The position numbers were made by a program, and so were the translations under genes. From Thermomicrobiales bacterium (GTDB lineage Bacteria; Chloroflexota; Chloroflexia; Thermomicrobiales; UBA6265), in assembly GCA_020853615.1 (NCBI GenBank), contig JADYYO010000201.1, forward strand, positions 1 to 51,422: 51,422 nucleotides of DNA, read 5' to 3'. This document shows positions 17,770-26,102 of this stretch, piece by piece (position 1 is the stretch's first letter; each line of letters starts with the position of its first letter). The notes under the pieces were generated by a model that did not search any database, was not told where the DNA came from, and worked only from the letters and a program-made list of their open reading frames with translations.

Positions 17770-18900
17770 CTACCAGGTGGCCGCGGAGACGACCGCGTTG
17801 CTCAGGCGGGCCCAGCGGGTGAGGATGTAGCTCCACATGCGCGTCACCGACCGGTTGGCAAAAACCGCCAGCGCCAGGTCGCGCTCCGGATCGGCCCACA
17901 GCAGCGTGCCGGCGTGGCCGAAATGGCAGAAGGTCCGCGCTGACGTCAGCTCCCCCGTCCAGTGGCGACGCTTCTCCCCCTTGACCTCCCAGCCGAGCCC
18001 CCAGCGGCCGGGATCCCAGCTCACCTTGGCGCTCTCCACGCCACCGGGGACGCCGAGCGTCTGGTCCGTCGTCATCATGCCGGTCGCGGCGGCGGAGAGG
18101 GCTCGCTCGCCGGACGGGAGGAACGCGCCCGCGAAGCGGGAGGCAGCGGACGGCGTGCCGAAAAGCCCCCCCCAAGGGAGGGCCAGGCTTCGCCAGTAGG
18201 CGCTGTTGTACGTCTCGACGTCCGTGCCCGCATGAAGGGTGTCTTCGAGATGCGCGACCATCTCCCGGCGTCCTCCCGAGGGATCGGCGACGATGTCGGC
18301 CAGGCCGAGCGGGTCGAGCGCGCGCGCGCGTGTCAGCGCCCAAAATGGCGCGCCGCCGACGCGCTCGGCGAGACGGGCCAGCACGGCGTAACCGGCGTTC
18401 GAATAGCGAAGCTCCGTCCCCGGCGCCGAGACGAGGGGCAACGCGCACATCTGGTCGATGACCTCGTCGATCGACACCTTCTCCGTGTATCGCGATTCGC
18501 GCGGACCCAGATCTTCCGGCAGCCCGGACACATGGCAGAGGAGCTGGCGCGCCGTGATCGTCGCTCGCAACCGCTCCAGCTCCGGATTGACGCCTTCCGC
18601 CCCGGCGGGCGGACCCGCGCGAAACTCTGGCACGAGGCGGCCCACCGGCTCGTCCAGTCCCACCTCACCATCGTCGATGAGCGACATGACGGTTGCCGCC
18701 GAGATCGGTTTCGTCACCGACGCCATCGGGAAGAGCGTCTCCCGGCTCACCGGCTTGCCCGGCCTCGCCTCCCCTGCGTAGTACTCCGCGACGACATCGC
18801 CCTGCCACCAGACCGCCGCGCCAACCCCTGGCGGCCCCTGGGGACCGATCCAATCGTCGATCTGGCGAAGCGCGTGCGCGAGACGCGAATCAGCCGACAT
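17770..18900 (-). CDS. Serine hydrolase of the beta-lactamase / penicillin-binding class C family
   Basis: A 376-residue protein with the SxxK motif in MASVTKPIS (catalytic Ser near 64), the YxN motif in LRYSNAGY and a C-terminal HAG turn in CHFGHAGTLLW that replaces the KTG box. This layout is typical of class C beta-lactamase-related esterases and D-aminopeptidases (PF00144). No signal peptide is visible, so it is probably cytoplasmic and more likely an esterase/amidase than a drug-resistance enzyme. The start at 18900 has GAGGAG 6 nt upstream. It is divergent from nagB. Confidence 0.87.
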   Translation of the reverse strand: MSADSRLAHALRQIDDWIGPQGPPGVGAAVWWQGDVVAEYYAGEARPGKPVSRETLFPMASVTKPISAATVMSLIDDGEVGLDEPVGRLVPEFRAGPPAGAEGVNPELERLRATITARQLLCHVSGLPEDLGPRESRYTEKVSIDEVIDQMCALPLVSAPGTELRYSNAGYAVLARLAERVGGAPFWALTRARALDPLGLADIVADPSGGRREMVAHLEDTLHAGTDVETYNSAYWRSLALPWGGLFGTPSAASRFAGAFLPSGERALSAAATGMMTTDQTLGVPGGVESAKVSWDPGRWGLGWEVKGEKRRHWTGELTSARTFCHFGHAGTLLWADPERDLALAVFANRSVTRMWSYILTRWARLSNAVVSAATW

Positions 18901-19019
18901 CGAGTCTCCTCTCATCCGTCAATTGCCACGCGGGCGAGGCGCTGGAGATCCCGTCCGGCAAACCCGCTCGGCTATGATGCCATTCAGAATTGGAACAGGA
19001 CCGAGGATGCCGTCACGAC

Positions 19020-19874
19020 ATGAGCACCGAGTATCGAAGCCCCGAAGGGTGGACGCTGGCAATCGTTCCGGACATCGCCGCGATGAGCGCGCGCGCGGCA
19101 GACCGCGTCGAAGCGACACTTCGCGATAATCCCGGCGCGGTCATCAGCCTGCCAACCGGCACGACGCCGCTCCACCTCTTCGACATCCTCGCGGCGCGCG
19201 TGGCGCGCGGCGAGCTCGACTTCTCCCACGCCGACTTCTACTGCCTCGACGATTATCTCGGCCTCCGCGGCGACGACCCGCACAGCCTCACCCACTGGCT
19301 GCGGGAGGCGTTGATCGCGCGGGTCAACCTCGCGCCTTCGCACGTCCACGAGGTGCCAGCCGCCGCCCCGGATCCCGACGTCGAGGCCGCCAACTACGAC
19401 CGGGACCTCGCCGAGCACGGCGGCCTCGATCTCGCCGTGGTCGGCATCGGCCCGAACGGGCACGTGGCCTTCAACGAGCCGGGCGCGGAGAGCACATCCC
19501 GAACCCGAGTCGTCGATCTGAAGCCGGAGACGATCGCGCAAGCGACAGCCTACTGGCAGCATGCTCACGCGATGCCCTCGAAGGCGATGACGATCGGGAT
19601 CGCCAACCTCCTCGAAGCACGGCAAATCGTCCTGATCGCGTCCGGTGCCGCGAAGGCGCGAGCGATTCAGCAGGCCCTCGAAGGCCCCATTGGCCCCGTT
19701 CTTCCGGCATCGTTTCTGCGACGTGCTGGCAGTCGCCTCGAAGTCATTCTCGACGAGGCGGCCGCGGCCGATCTCACCGTGTTCCCGACGGCGGGCATTC
19801 GCGAGCGTAACGGAGGGGAATCCCATGGCCGAGCAACCGGAGTTGCGGCCACGCCAGCCGATCCGTCGCTTTGA
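19020..19874 (+). CDS. nagB: Glucosamine-6-phosphate deaminase
   Basis: A 284-residue sugar-phosphate isomerase-fold enzyme converting glucosamine-6-phosphate to fructose-6-phosphate plus ammonia. Recognised by SLPTGTTPLHLF, the catalytic-site segment YCLDDYLGL and the hallmark GIGPNGHVAFNEPG. Related 6-phosphogluconolactonases lack that last motif. It is longer than the usual 240-265 residues: about 20 residues after LTVFPTAGI are unlike the family and lie over the start of the next gene. The ATG at 19020 has no strong ribosome-binding site, so the mRNA may be nearly leaderless. No nagA or transporter gene is adjacent. Confidence 0.9.
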   Translation: MSTEYRSPEGWTLAIVPDIAAMSARAADRVEATLRDNPGAVISLPTGTTPLHLFDILAARVARGELDFSHADFYCLDDYLGLRGDDPHSLTHWLREALIARVNLAPSHVHEVPAAAPDPDVEAANYDRDLAEHGGLDLAVVGIGPNGHVAFNEPGAESTSRTRVVDLKPETIAQATAYWQHAHAMPSKAMTIGIANLLEARQIVLIASGAAKARAIQQALEGPIGPVLPASFLRRAGSRLEVILDEAAAADLTVFPTAGIRERNGGESHGRATGVAATPADPSL

Positions 19875-20259
19875 CGTCTTCGCCGAGACGAAGCGACTCG
19901 AGGCACTGGCGCACGGGGAGCCCGAGGACGTCGCCAAGGGCTATGGCATCCGTATTGCCAAGATCGTCGCCAGCCGGCGCTTCGGCGGCGCGGCGAAGAA
20001 GCCGCACAAGGCCAAACCGGCCGAGGGAGAGCGGGAGCCGGGGAGCCGCTTCGCCGGCAAGGGCGGCAGTAAGTTTCGCGCGCTGGATGGCGAGTTGCAG
20101 ACGGACGAGACGTTCGACCGCGAGATCATCGACCGCATGGGACCCAAGTTCTACGACACCGTCTTCGCTCCCGCGATCCGGCACGCGCTCGATGAGGGCC
20201 GGAAGTACGAGCAGATCCGCGACACCATTCGCAAGGATTGGAAGCCAGGCCACTCCTGA
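19825..20259 (+). CDS. Conserved-looking small protein of unknown function
   Basis: A 144-residue hydrophilic protein that I do not recognise. It opens MAEQPELRPRQPIRRFDVFAE, has a Lys/Ala/Gly-rich basic middle (FGGAAKKPHKAKPAE), and ends with a helical segment (MGPKFYDTVFAPAIRHALDEG, then YEQIRDTIRKDW). No signal or membrane helix is seen. The start is well supported by GGAGGGG 6-7 nt upstream. It overlaps the 3' end of nagB by 50 nt in another frame, so the pair is probably translationally coupled. The basic patch would suit nucleic-acid binding, but that is speculation. Confidence 0.7.
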   Translation: MAEQPELRPRQPIRRFDVFAETKRLEALAHGEPEDVAKGYGIRIAKIVASRRFGGAAKKPHKAKPAEGEREPGSRFAGKGGSKFRALDGELQTDETFDREIIDRMGPKFYDTVFAPAIRHALDEGRKYEQIRDTIRKDWKPGHS

Positions 20260-20278
20260 ATCGCTCTGGCAATGACAC

Positions 20279-20310
20279 GGGGCCGGTGAGGATCGCCCCC
20301 TGTCGGCCCC
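20279..20310. terminator. Hairpin between convergent genes
   Basis: A 7-bp perfect stem (GGGGCCG 20279-20285 with CGGCCCC 20304-20310) encloses an 18-nt loop. It lies in the 78-nt gap between the convergent unknown gene and the aquaporin gene. No T-run follows on either side, so terminator strength is doubtful. Confidence 0.35.
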
Positions 20311-20337
20311 GAACCATTCACGCGATGAATTGCGCCA

Positions 20338-21153
20338 CTACCGGCGCCGGCTGCCGCGACGCCGCCGTGCTGGGGGCGCCGCGGCGATCGGCTCGACCCT
20401 CGGCATCGTGACGTCGACCCCGGGAGCCGGTTCACGCCGCACTTCCGCAGGAAGATCAGGCGGCTCCAGCCAGAGGTACTTGTAGCCGAGCGCGGCGATG
20501 AGCCCCCCGATGATCGGCCCGACCCAGTAGATCCACCAATTCGTGAAATCCTGCTGCACGAGCGCCGGCCCGATCGAGCGTGCGGGGTTCATCGCCGCGC
20601 CGCTGATCCGCCCGCCCGCCAGGATGTCGACGGTGATGATCAGGCCGATCGCCAGCGGCGCAATCGTCCTCGGGCCGCTAGGATCAACGGCGGTGCCGAA
20701 CACCGTCAGCACCAGAAAGAAGGTCATGATGACCTCCATGATCAGCGCGCCGCTCACCGTGACGTCCGGCCCCAGCCCTGGCAGGCCTAGATTGACCCCG
20801 GGGTTGTTCCGCCCCATGGGTCCGAGCGCGGGGAAGACGACAGTCAGCAACCCCGCGCCCACGATCGCGCCGAGCACCTGCGCCACGACGTAGACGACCG
20901 TACGCTGCACGCTGATTACCCCGGCAGCGAGCGCCCCGATGCTGATCGCCGGGTTGAAGTGCCCGCCGGAAAACTGGCCAACCGCCGCGATCATCAGGCC
21001 GATCGCCAGACCGTGCGCCAGCGCCACCGCGACCAGATTGCCGCCATCGGCGAGGTTCTGCGTCGAAATGATCGCGCCGACGCCGGCGATCACCAGGGCG
21101 AATGGTCCCAGAAACTCGGCGATTGCCGCTTTCCACAGATCCCGGTCGTCCAT
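20338..21153 (-). CDS. MIP-family aquaporin/glycerol channel
   Basis: A 271-residue membrane channel with the two half-helix signatures HFNPAIS and AMNPARS and six hydrophobic segments. NPA motifs in both halves are intact. The residue after the second NPA is Arg, the selectivity-filter arginine. The small residues around it do not settle water versus glycerol. The C-terminal 50 residues are Pro/Arg-rich and cytoplasmic. The start at 21153 has GGGAGG just upstream. It lies downstream of the lipoprotein gene in the same direction, separated by 164 nt in which I see no other gene. Confidence 0.92.
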   Translation of the reverse strand: MDDRDLWKAAIAEFLGPFALVIAGVGAIISTQNLADGGNLVAVALAHGLAIGLMIAAVGQFSGGHFNPAISIGALAAGVISVQRTVVYVVAQVLGAIVGAGLLTVVFPALGPMGRNNPGVNLGLPGLGPDVTVSGALIMEVIMTFFLVLTVFGTAVDPSGPRTIAPLAIGLIITVDILAGGRISGAAMNPARSIGPALVQQDFTNWWIYWVGPIIGGLIAALGYKYLWLEPPDLPAEVRREPAPGVDVTMPRVEPIAAAPPARRRRGSRRR

Positions 21154-21317
21154 ATCTCCCTCCCCCGGCCGTCCTGAACCATCGCGAGCGCGTCCGGTGT
21201 TCGCCGGTGCTCGAGATGGCGCCTTCCCGTGCCGGATTGTATGGCCGCCCGAGGAGGGAGGCAACGGCGGCGCCGGCGACTCATGCGCGGCCTTCGGACG
21301 CAGATCCCGCCGTTGCG

Positions 21318-22043
21318 CTATCCCTCACCCGAGTTCGCGGCAAATGTCGCCGTCGGGGCATTCTCGACCGGGGCCATGCCCGGCGGCGGCAACGTCGACC
21401 GCACCTGCGGATTGACCGGAATGTCAGGCAGGAGCTGCGCGGATGTGCCCACCCCCGTGACGCCGAAGGCCAGCGACCCGAGCGTGCGATTGCCCGAGAG
21501 CACGAAGACGCCATACTCGCCCGGCGCGAGTTCGGCGGGCAGCCCAATCGGCAACGCAATCCACCGGTCGACGGCCCCCGGCGTGATAGCGACCTCCGGC
21601 GTGGCGATCTCGTTTCCCCAGGCGTCCGTCACGATGCCGCGAATGACCAGTCCCGCCGAGAGATCAACGAGATGCGCGGCGGCGTAGGCGGTCCCCGCTC
21701 CCGCCGGAACGCTCGCGTAGCTACCGTCCGGCGTGCCGTCCGGCCGAAAACCGAACGTGATGACCAGCTCGCTCATCGCCGGAGCGGGCGGCTCCGTCGG
21801 CGCGGGGGTCGCCGTCGAGGGAAAGTACTTTTCAGCCGTGTGCGTCGCCTGCTCGGCCGCCAGGACTGCCGGCAGGCCCGCGTCCTTCGCCTTTTCCCGC
21901 GCCGAATCGCGTGCACTCCCTGATGCGCACCCCGTGAGAACCAGTCCCATGAAAAACAGGGTGATGACGAATCGGCCACGGGCCTCAATCCGCGGCAGTC
22001 CCAGCCGGAGGGCGATACTGTCCGAAAGCGTCCTGATACTCAT
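21318..22043 (-). CDS. Secreted lipoprotein of unknown function
   Basis: A 241-residue protein with a lipoprotein signal: hydrophobic FVITLFFMGLVLTGCAS, lipobox LTGC, Cys near residue 37. After the lipid site comes a charged stretch (ARDSAREKAKDAG) and a Thr/Pro linker (STATPAPTEPPAP). A compact beta-rich domain follows from ELVITFGF to PVNPQVRS. I do not recognise the domain; the alternation of short strands (YASVPAG, GEYGVFVLSGNR) suggests an immunoglobulin-like or beta-sandwich fold. The first 59 nt overlap the end of the tyrosine recombinase gene. GAGG lies 6 nt upstream of the ATG. Confidence 0.75.
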   Translation of the reverse strand: MSIRTLSDSIALRLGLPRIEARGRFVITLFFMGLVLTGCASGSARDSAREKAKDAGLPAVLAAEQATHTAEKYFPSTATPAPTEPPAPAMSELVITFGFRPDGTPDGSYASVPAGAGTAYAAAHLVDLSAGLVIRGIVTDAWGNEIATPEVAITPGAVDRWIALPIGLPAELAPGEYGVFVLSGNRTLGSLAFGVTGVGTSAQLLPDIPVNPQVRSTLPPPGMAPVENAPTATFAANSGEG

Positions 22044-23058
22044 CCGCGACCTCGACCGCCGACTTGTGAACGTAAATGCGCGTTGTCGCCGGCGAAGCAT
22101 GACCCAGAATGGTCTGTACGGTCGACTCCCGCACCCGCCGTCGCACCAACTCCGTCGCCAACCCATGCCGGAACGAGTGCGGCGTCACGTCGCTCTCCAC
22201 CCCGGCGCTCTCGGCGAGCCTGGCGACGATATGCTCGACCGTACGCGGGCTGATCGCCGAGCCCGGGGCGCCAGGTTTATCCCGCCCGCTGAAGGCAGGC
22301 AGCGCCCCTGCTCCCCGGATCGGGTCGCCACGCAACGCCCAGTATGCGGTGAGCGCGTCCGCGGTCGCCGCGTCGAAATGGACGGTGCGGCTCTTGCCTC
22401 CCTTGGCCCGATAGATGTTCGCGGCGCCCTCGGTCAGATTGATGTCGCGGCGGCGGAGCGCGCAGAGCTCGGAGACGCGAACGCCCGAGCGAAAGAGAAA
22501 GCGGATCATCGCCCGCACCTTCAAGCGCCTGAGCTCGAGCGCAGGTTTCTCCTCGCGCGGCAAGGCATCCAGATGCGCCACGATGCGATCGAGGTCGGAG
22601 AGCTTCACGTCAGGGGGCGGCGGAGTGAAGCGCGGCATCATCGCCGAGATGCGCGTCTTGATGCGGTCGCCCGCGAGATGGTCGTTCAGGTCGTAGCTGG
22701 AGAGATACGAGCAGAACTTGCGCACGGCCGAGATATTGTTCTGCGCGGTCCGCATCCGCGACACCTCCTCCGGCGTGCGGATGTCGGGCGGCACCAGAAT
22801 CGCCGCGAACGAGGTGACATGCTCGGCGCGCAGCGCGTCGACCGAGGCGACCTCCGGGTCGATCCCCTCGTGTTGTGCCAGGTGCCGAAGAAACTTCGCG
22901 ATCCCGTGCCCGTAGGTCTTCTTCGTCCTCGGCGCGAGCCGCAGATCGCCGAGAAACTGGTCGACTGCCCCGGAAATCGTCAGCCCCGCGTCGCCACCCC
23001 CCACGATGGCGTCGTCCATCTCGATCGGGTCTGTTGTGTCAACGCTGGGGAGCGCCAT
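21985..23058 (-). CDS. Tyrosine recombinase (XerC/XerD-like integrase)
   Basis: A 357-residue site-specific recombinase. The N-terminal SAM-like core-binding domain (SGAVDQFLGDLRLAPRTKKTY) is followed by the catalytic domain with the full set of residues: Arg in FRSGVRVSELCAL, Lys in RAKGGKSRTVHFD, His-x-x-Arg in PHSFRHGLATEL, His in ILGHASPATT and the nucleophile Tyr in RIYVH. It is longer than typical XerC/D (about 300) because of a longer N-terminus. No att site, excisionase or phage gene is nearby, so a chromosomal Xer-type or stand-alone recombinase fits better than a prophage integrase. The start at 23058 has GGAAGG 5 nt upstream. Confidence 0.9.
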   Translation of the reverse strand: MALPSVDTTDPIEMDDAIVGGGDAGLTISGAVDQFLGDLRLAPRTKKTYGHGIAKFLRHLAQHEGIDPEVASVDALRAEHVTSFAAILVPPDIRTPEEVSRMRTAQNNISAVRKFCSYLSSYDLNDHLAGDRIKTRISAMMPRFTPPPPDVKLSDLDRIVAHLDALPREEKPALELRRLKVRAMIRFLFRSGVRVSELCALRRRDINLTEGAANIYRAKGGKSRTVHFDAATADALTAYWALRGDPIRGAGALPAFSGRDKPGAPGSAISPRTVEHIVARLAESAGVESDVTPHSFRHGLATELVRRRVRESTVQTILGHASPATTRIYVHKSAVEVADEYQDAFGQYRPPAGTAAD

Positions 23059-23159
23059 CCTCGCCTTCCCGCACCTGCGCCCTCGCTGAACGAGGGATAC
23101 GCCGTTCAAGTGAGCGGGGATACCGGCTCAAGATAGCATGGGATCGGGAGGCGCACCGA

Positions 23160-23561
23160 CTACGCGCGCCGATACCGCTCGATAAGCTCGGCGGCTTGCT
23201 GCTGGAACTGGCCGTTGGAGACGATGCGCGTCACCCCTGCAGCCTTTGCCAGCCGCCGATTCTCGACATCGGTGTGCGGCCCGAAGGCGAGCGTCGGCGG
23301 CGGGTTCGCTGCCCCCCGTAGCGCCGGGGCCAGCACCTCCCAGTCGACAGCGCTATTCATGTCGATGATGCCAATGGCGGCGTCAGCGCCGACGGCGCGC
23401 AACGCCTCGATGAACGATTCCGTATTCGGCGTCACCCTCGGGGTGAGCCCGAGGATGCCGAGGGCGCCCCGGATCCGCGAGCCGAAGAGGAGATCGCGAT
23501 TGAGCACGATCGCCGTGCGCCCGGAATCCCCGGTCGTTCGCGGCGAAATGGAATCAGTCAT
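23160..23561 (-). CDS. Degenerate response-regulator receiver-like protein
   Basis: A 133-residue stand-alone protein with a CheY-like alternation of strands and helices. The first strand is TAIVLNRDLLF, and an Asp-bearing third strand (AIGIIDMN) sits where the phosphoacceptor Asp would be. The usual Thr/Ser of strand 4 is replaced (LAFGPH) and the conserved Lys of strand 5 is missing (RIVSNGQ). It therefore may not be phosphorylated and might act as a partner-binding domain. No kinase gene is nearby. The start at 23561 (MTDSIS) is preferred over an earlier Arg-rich extension. It is divergent from the UroD-family gene. Confidence 0.6.
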   Translation of the reverse strand: MTDSISPRTTGDSGRTAIVLNRDLLFGSRIRGALGILGLTPRVTPNTESFIEALRAVGADAAIGIIDMNSAVDWEVLAPALRGAANPPPTLAFGPHTDVENRRLAKAAGVTRIVSNGQFQQQAAELIERYRRA

Positions 23562-23640
23562 TGCCGGCCGTCGCCTTTCTCTCTCGATCGAATGTCTCCG
23601 GCAACGCCTGCCCGCCCTCAGTCCGGCGGCAGAAGGCATA

Positions 23641-23649
23641 TGCTACGAT
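23641..23649 (+). promoter_or_regulatory. Extended -10 candidate upstream of the UroD-family gene
   Basis: TGCTACGAT matches the TGn-TAnnaT extended -10 pattern and lies about 95 nt before the GTG at 23744 in the 182-nt divergent region. No -35 was recognised. Confidence 0.35.
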
Positions 23650-23743
23650 CCCGGACGGTTCCGCGAGGTCTATCGTGCGTGGCGCGCGTATGCGGTCTTC
23701 CCGAATCGGCATGGGTGTCGCCTGACGCAGGAGCAGTGCTGCC

Positions 23744-24739
23744 GTGTCCAGAAAGCATAACGAAAACGCCTCCGATCGCCGCCTTCGCGTCGACTACATG
23801 ACGAGAACCGAGCGAGTCCGCGCCGCGGTCATGGGCGAGGAGGTCGATCGCGTTCCTGTCTGCTTCTGGCACCACTTCCAGCCGGAGGGCTCGGGCCGGG
23901 CAATGGCGGAAGCCACCCTCCGCTTCTTCGACGAGGAGTACGACCTCGACATCGCGAAACTGATGCCCGATATCCCCTACCCCTTCCCGCGCAAGTCGAT
24001 CGCCTCGATTGATGACTGGCGCCTCTTCGAGCCGATCGATCCCATCCGCTCCCGCTTCTTCCGGGAGCGAGTCGAGGCGATCGCCGTCCTGCGCGAGGCC
24101 CTCGGCTTCGAGACGCCGATCATCGTGACCCTCTTCAGCCCGCTGGCGGAGGCCATGTACGCCGCCCAGAGCCGGGAGCAGTTCCTGAATCACGCGCAGG
24201 AGCATCCGATCCTGATCCACGAGGTGCTGGCGACAATCGCCGACAACCTGGCAATGCACATCCGGGAGATGATCAACGCCGGTGCCGATGGCGTCTTCTT
24301 CGCCCTGCAGGGCTGCACCACGACGATCATGTCGGAGCAGCAGTACCGGGAGTTCGGTCGCCCCTACGACCTGATCGCGCTGCGCGGCGGCTCGGGTGGC
24401 TGGCTCAACGTCCTGCATATCCATGGCGAGAAGGACCTGATGTTCGATCAGGTCCTCGACTACCCGGTGCAAGTCCTCAGTTGGTCCGACCGAATTGCCG
24501 GTCCGAGCCTGCGCGAGGCGCGGGTGCGCACGAGCAAGTGCCTGATGGGCGGCTGGAACGAATTCGGCGCGCTGCACAAGGGCCCGGTCGAGCAAATCGC
24601 GGCCGAGGCGCGCGATGCCATCGCCCAGACCGGCGGGCGCAAGTTCATCCTCGCCAATGGCTGCTCCGTCCCGGATGACACCGATCCGCGGTGGCTCGAG
24701 GCCGCGCGATCCATCGTCGACGACCTGCCAGTAAGCTGA
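23744..24739 (+). CDS. Uroporphyrinogen decarboxylase-family protein
   Basis: A 331-residue TIM-barrel protein of the UroD superfamily, which includes true HemE and corrinoid methyltransferase MtaA-type enzymes. TRTERVRAAVMGEEVDRVPV is the typical start, and GADGVFFALQGC, LHIHGEKDLMF and KFILANGCSVPDDT correspond to the later barrel strands. True HemE has an FxGxPFT-like segment with the catalytic Asp early in the protein; I see VCFWHHF instead, so heme synthesis is unlikely. A methyl-transfer or unknown role is more probable. The GTG at 23744 has AGGAG 10 nt upstream; the ATG at 23798 is the alternative. A good terminator follows. Confidence 0.82.
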   Translation: MSRKHNENASDRRLRVDYMTRTERVRAAVMGEEVDRVPVCFWHHFQPEGSGRAMAEATLRFFDEEYDLDIAKLMPDIPYPFPRKSIASIDDWRLFEPIDPIRSRFFRERVEAIAVLREALGFETPIIVTLFSPLAEAMYAAQSREQFLNHAQEHPILIHEVLATIADNLAMHIREMINAGADGVFFALQGCTTTIMSEQQYREFGRPYDLIALRGGSGGWLNVLHIHGEKDLMFDQVLDYPVQVLSWSDRIAGPSLREARVRTSKCLMGGWNEFGALHKGPVEQIAAEARDAIAQTGGRKFILANGCSVPDDTDPRWLEAARSIVDDLPVS

Positions 24740-24745
24740 AACGGC

Positions 24746-24774
24746 ACGAGCCTGGCGCGCGCCGGGCTCGTTTT
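24746..24774 (+). terminator. Rho-independent terminator of the UroD-family gene
   Basis: ACGAGCC-T-GGCG and CGCC-G-GGCTCGT form an 11-bp GC-rich stem with one T-G position (24746-24771). A TTTT run (24771-24774) follows on the plus strand. It lies 7 nt past the stop codon and also sits at the 3' end of the convergent flavoprotein gene, where it may act in both directions. This is the most canonical terminator in the window. Confidence 0.75.
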
Positions 24775-24788
24775 CCCACTCGCGCCGG

Positions 24789-25871
24789 CTAATCCTCGGC
24801 CGCGGCCGCGCTCGTTTCGGCCTTCTCCCGCTTCTCCATGATGTTGGTCGAGTGGCCGGGATCGAGCCGGGCCTTCGGGTCGTAGTAGGTCACCGCGTGG
24901 TTGACCGCCGTCACCGCCTCCGCAGCGCCCGTCACGATCAACTTGAACTTCGCTGGATAGGCCGCCACATCTCCCGCCGCGTAGACCCCGGGGATGCCCG
25001 TCTCCATCGTCGTCTTGTCGACGACGATCTGGTTCCGCTGCAGCGTAAAGCCCCAGCGCTTCATCGGCCCGAGATCGGCGATAAAGCCGATCGCCACGAT
25101 CAGATCGTCGGCCGGGATCGCGCGCTCCTCGCCGTCTGGCCCCTTGAACGTGACCCCCTTCAGCCGGCCATCTTCCCCCCCATCGAGGATCGAGACGATC
25201 TCGTACCCGGGGTAGTTCACGTCGACCGTGGAGGCCTCGAGCTGGCGAACTGTCGCCTCATGCGCCCGGAACTTCGAGCGGTGGATCAGGGTGACTTGCG
25301 CCGCGATCGGCTCCAGCGTCACGGCCCAGTCGACCGCCGAATCGCCACCGCCGACGATGACGACATGGCGATCGCGAAAATCCTCGACGTGCTTGGCGAA
25401 GTAGTGAACACCCTTCCCTTCCAGCTCGCGCAGCCCGGGCACATCGAGCCGTTTCGGCTCGAACGCGCCGACCCCCGCGCAGACGATGACCGTCCGGCTC
25501 CAGCGATCGCCCTTGGTCGTGCCGAGACGAATCAGCCCGTCGGGCAGCACCTCGAGCTCGAGCACCTGCTCCTTGAGCCGAATCGTGGGGTCCGCCTGCC
25601 GCGCCTGAATATCGCAATGGGCCACGAAATCCTTGGCCAGCACCCGGGGAAACCCGATGACGTCGTAGATGTACTTCTCCGGATAGATCGCGGTCAGCGC
25701 TCCGCCCGGCTCCTCGAGCGCATCGATGACCTGCGTTCGCGCGCCGCGAAGGCCAGCGTAGAACGCGGCAAACTGGCCGGTCGGCCCGGCGCCGATGATG
25801 GTAATGTCGTAAATATCGTCGCCCGGAATGGCGCGCGGGGCATCGATCACGGCCCGCGTTGCATCCGACAT
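24789..25871 (-). CDS. Ferredoxin/flavodoxin--NADP reductase, thioredoxin-reductase type
   Basis: A 360-residue FAD flavoprotein with two Rossmann folds. The FAD motif is IIGAGPTGQFAAFYAG near residue 25, the NADP motif IVGGGDSAVDWA near residue 170, and the FAD-binding signature GVYAAGDVAAYPAKFKL near 300. The redox CxxC of thioredoxin reductases is absent. The C-terminal tail with NHAVTYYDP is typical of the YumC-type ferredoxin-NADP reductases of Firmicutes, Chlorobi and relatives. It would pass electrons between NADPH and ferredoxin; no ferredoxin gene is adjacent. The start at 25871 has AGGAG 9 nt upstream and an extended -10 promoter in the divergent region. Confidence 0.9.
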   Translation of the reverse strand: MSDATRAVIDAPRAIPGDDIYDITIIGAGPTGQFAAFYAGLRGARTQVIDALEEPGGALTAIYPEKYIYDVIGFPRVLAKDFVAHCDIQARQADPTIRLKEQVLELEVLPDGLIRLGTTKGDRWSRTVIVCAGVGAFEPKRLDVPGLRELEGKGVHYFAKHVEDFRDRHVVIVGGGDSAVDWAVTLEPIAAQVTLIHRSKFRAHEATVRQLEASTVDVNYPGYEIVSILDGGEDGRLKGVTFKGPDGEERAIPADDLIVAIGFIADLGPMKRWGFTLQRNQIVVDKTTMETGIPGVYAAGDVAAYPAKFKLIVTGAAEAVTAVNHAVTYYDPKARLDPGHSTNIMEKREKAETSAAAAED

Positions 25872-25930
25872 GATTGGAGACTCCTGATGGGCGGCCACCT
25901 GACCTGGCGGCCCGCGCACTGCTGTCCGCG

Positions 25931-25939
25931 ATTCTAGCA
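25931..25939 (-). promoter_or_regulatory. Extended -10 promoter of the flavoprotein gene
   Basis: On the minus strand the string TGCTAGAAT is identical to the one at 6348-6356 upstream of the AI-2E-family gene. It is placed 60 nt before the ATG at 25871. No -35 hexamer is evident, as expected for an extended -10 promoter. Confidence 0.45.
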
Positions 25940-26052
25940 TCGGGGCAGTGGCCCGCTCCCGCTGCCGGCTGTGCGCTCCGCCCAATTAATGCCCTGCTGG
26001 CCGCGCCCCTCCTTCGAGACGGCCCCGTCGACCGTGAAATGGCGCGGACCGT

Positions 26053-26058
26053 TAGAAT
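26053..26058 (+). promoter_or_regulatory. Candidate -10 of the class I/II aminotransferase gene
   Basis: TAGAAT at 26053-26058 lies 45 nt before the ATG at 26103. A loose -35-like TCGACC lies 19 nt upstream of it. Assignment is tentative. Confidence 0.35.
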
Positions 26059-26102
26059 GACCCGAGACCGGCAACACGGCACCAGAGACGATCGGAGATT
26101 CG

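Noticed and set aside
17594-18448. Upstream extension of the Pot-type binding-protein frame
   Set aside because: It runs out of frame over the serine hydrolase gene; the signal peptide and ribosome-binding site fix the start at 17593.
21985-23058. Prophage or integrative element anchored by the tyrosine recombinase
   Set aside because: No tRNA, direct repeats, excisionase or phage genes are nearby, and base use matches the surroundings.
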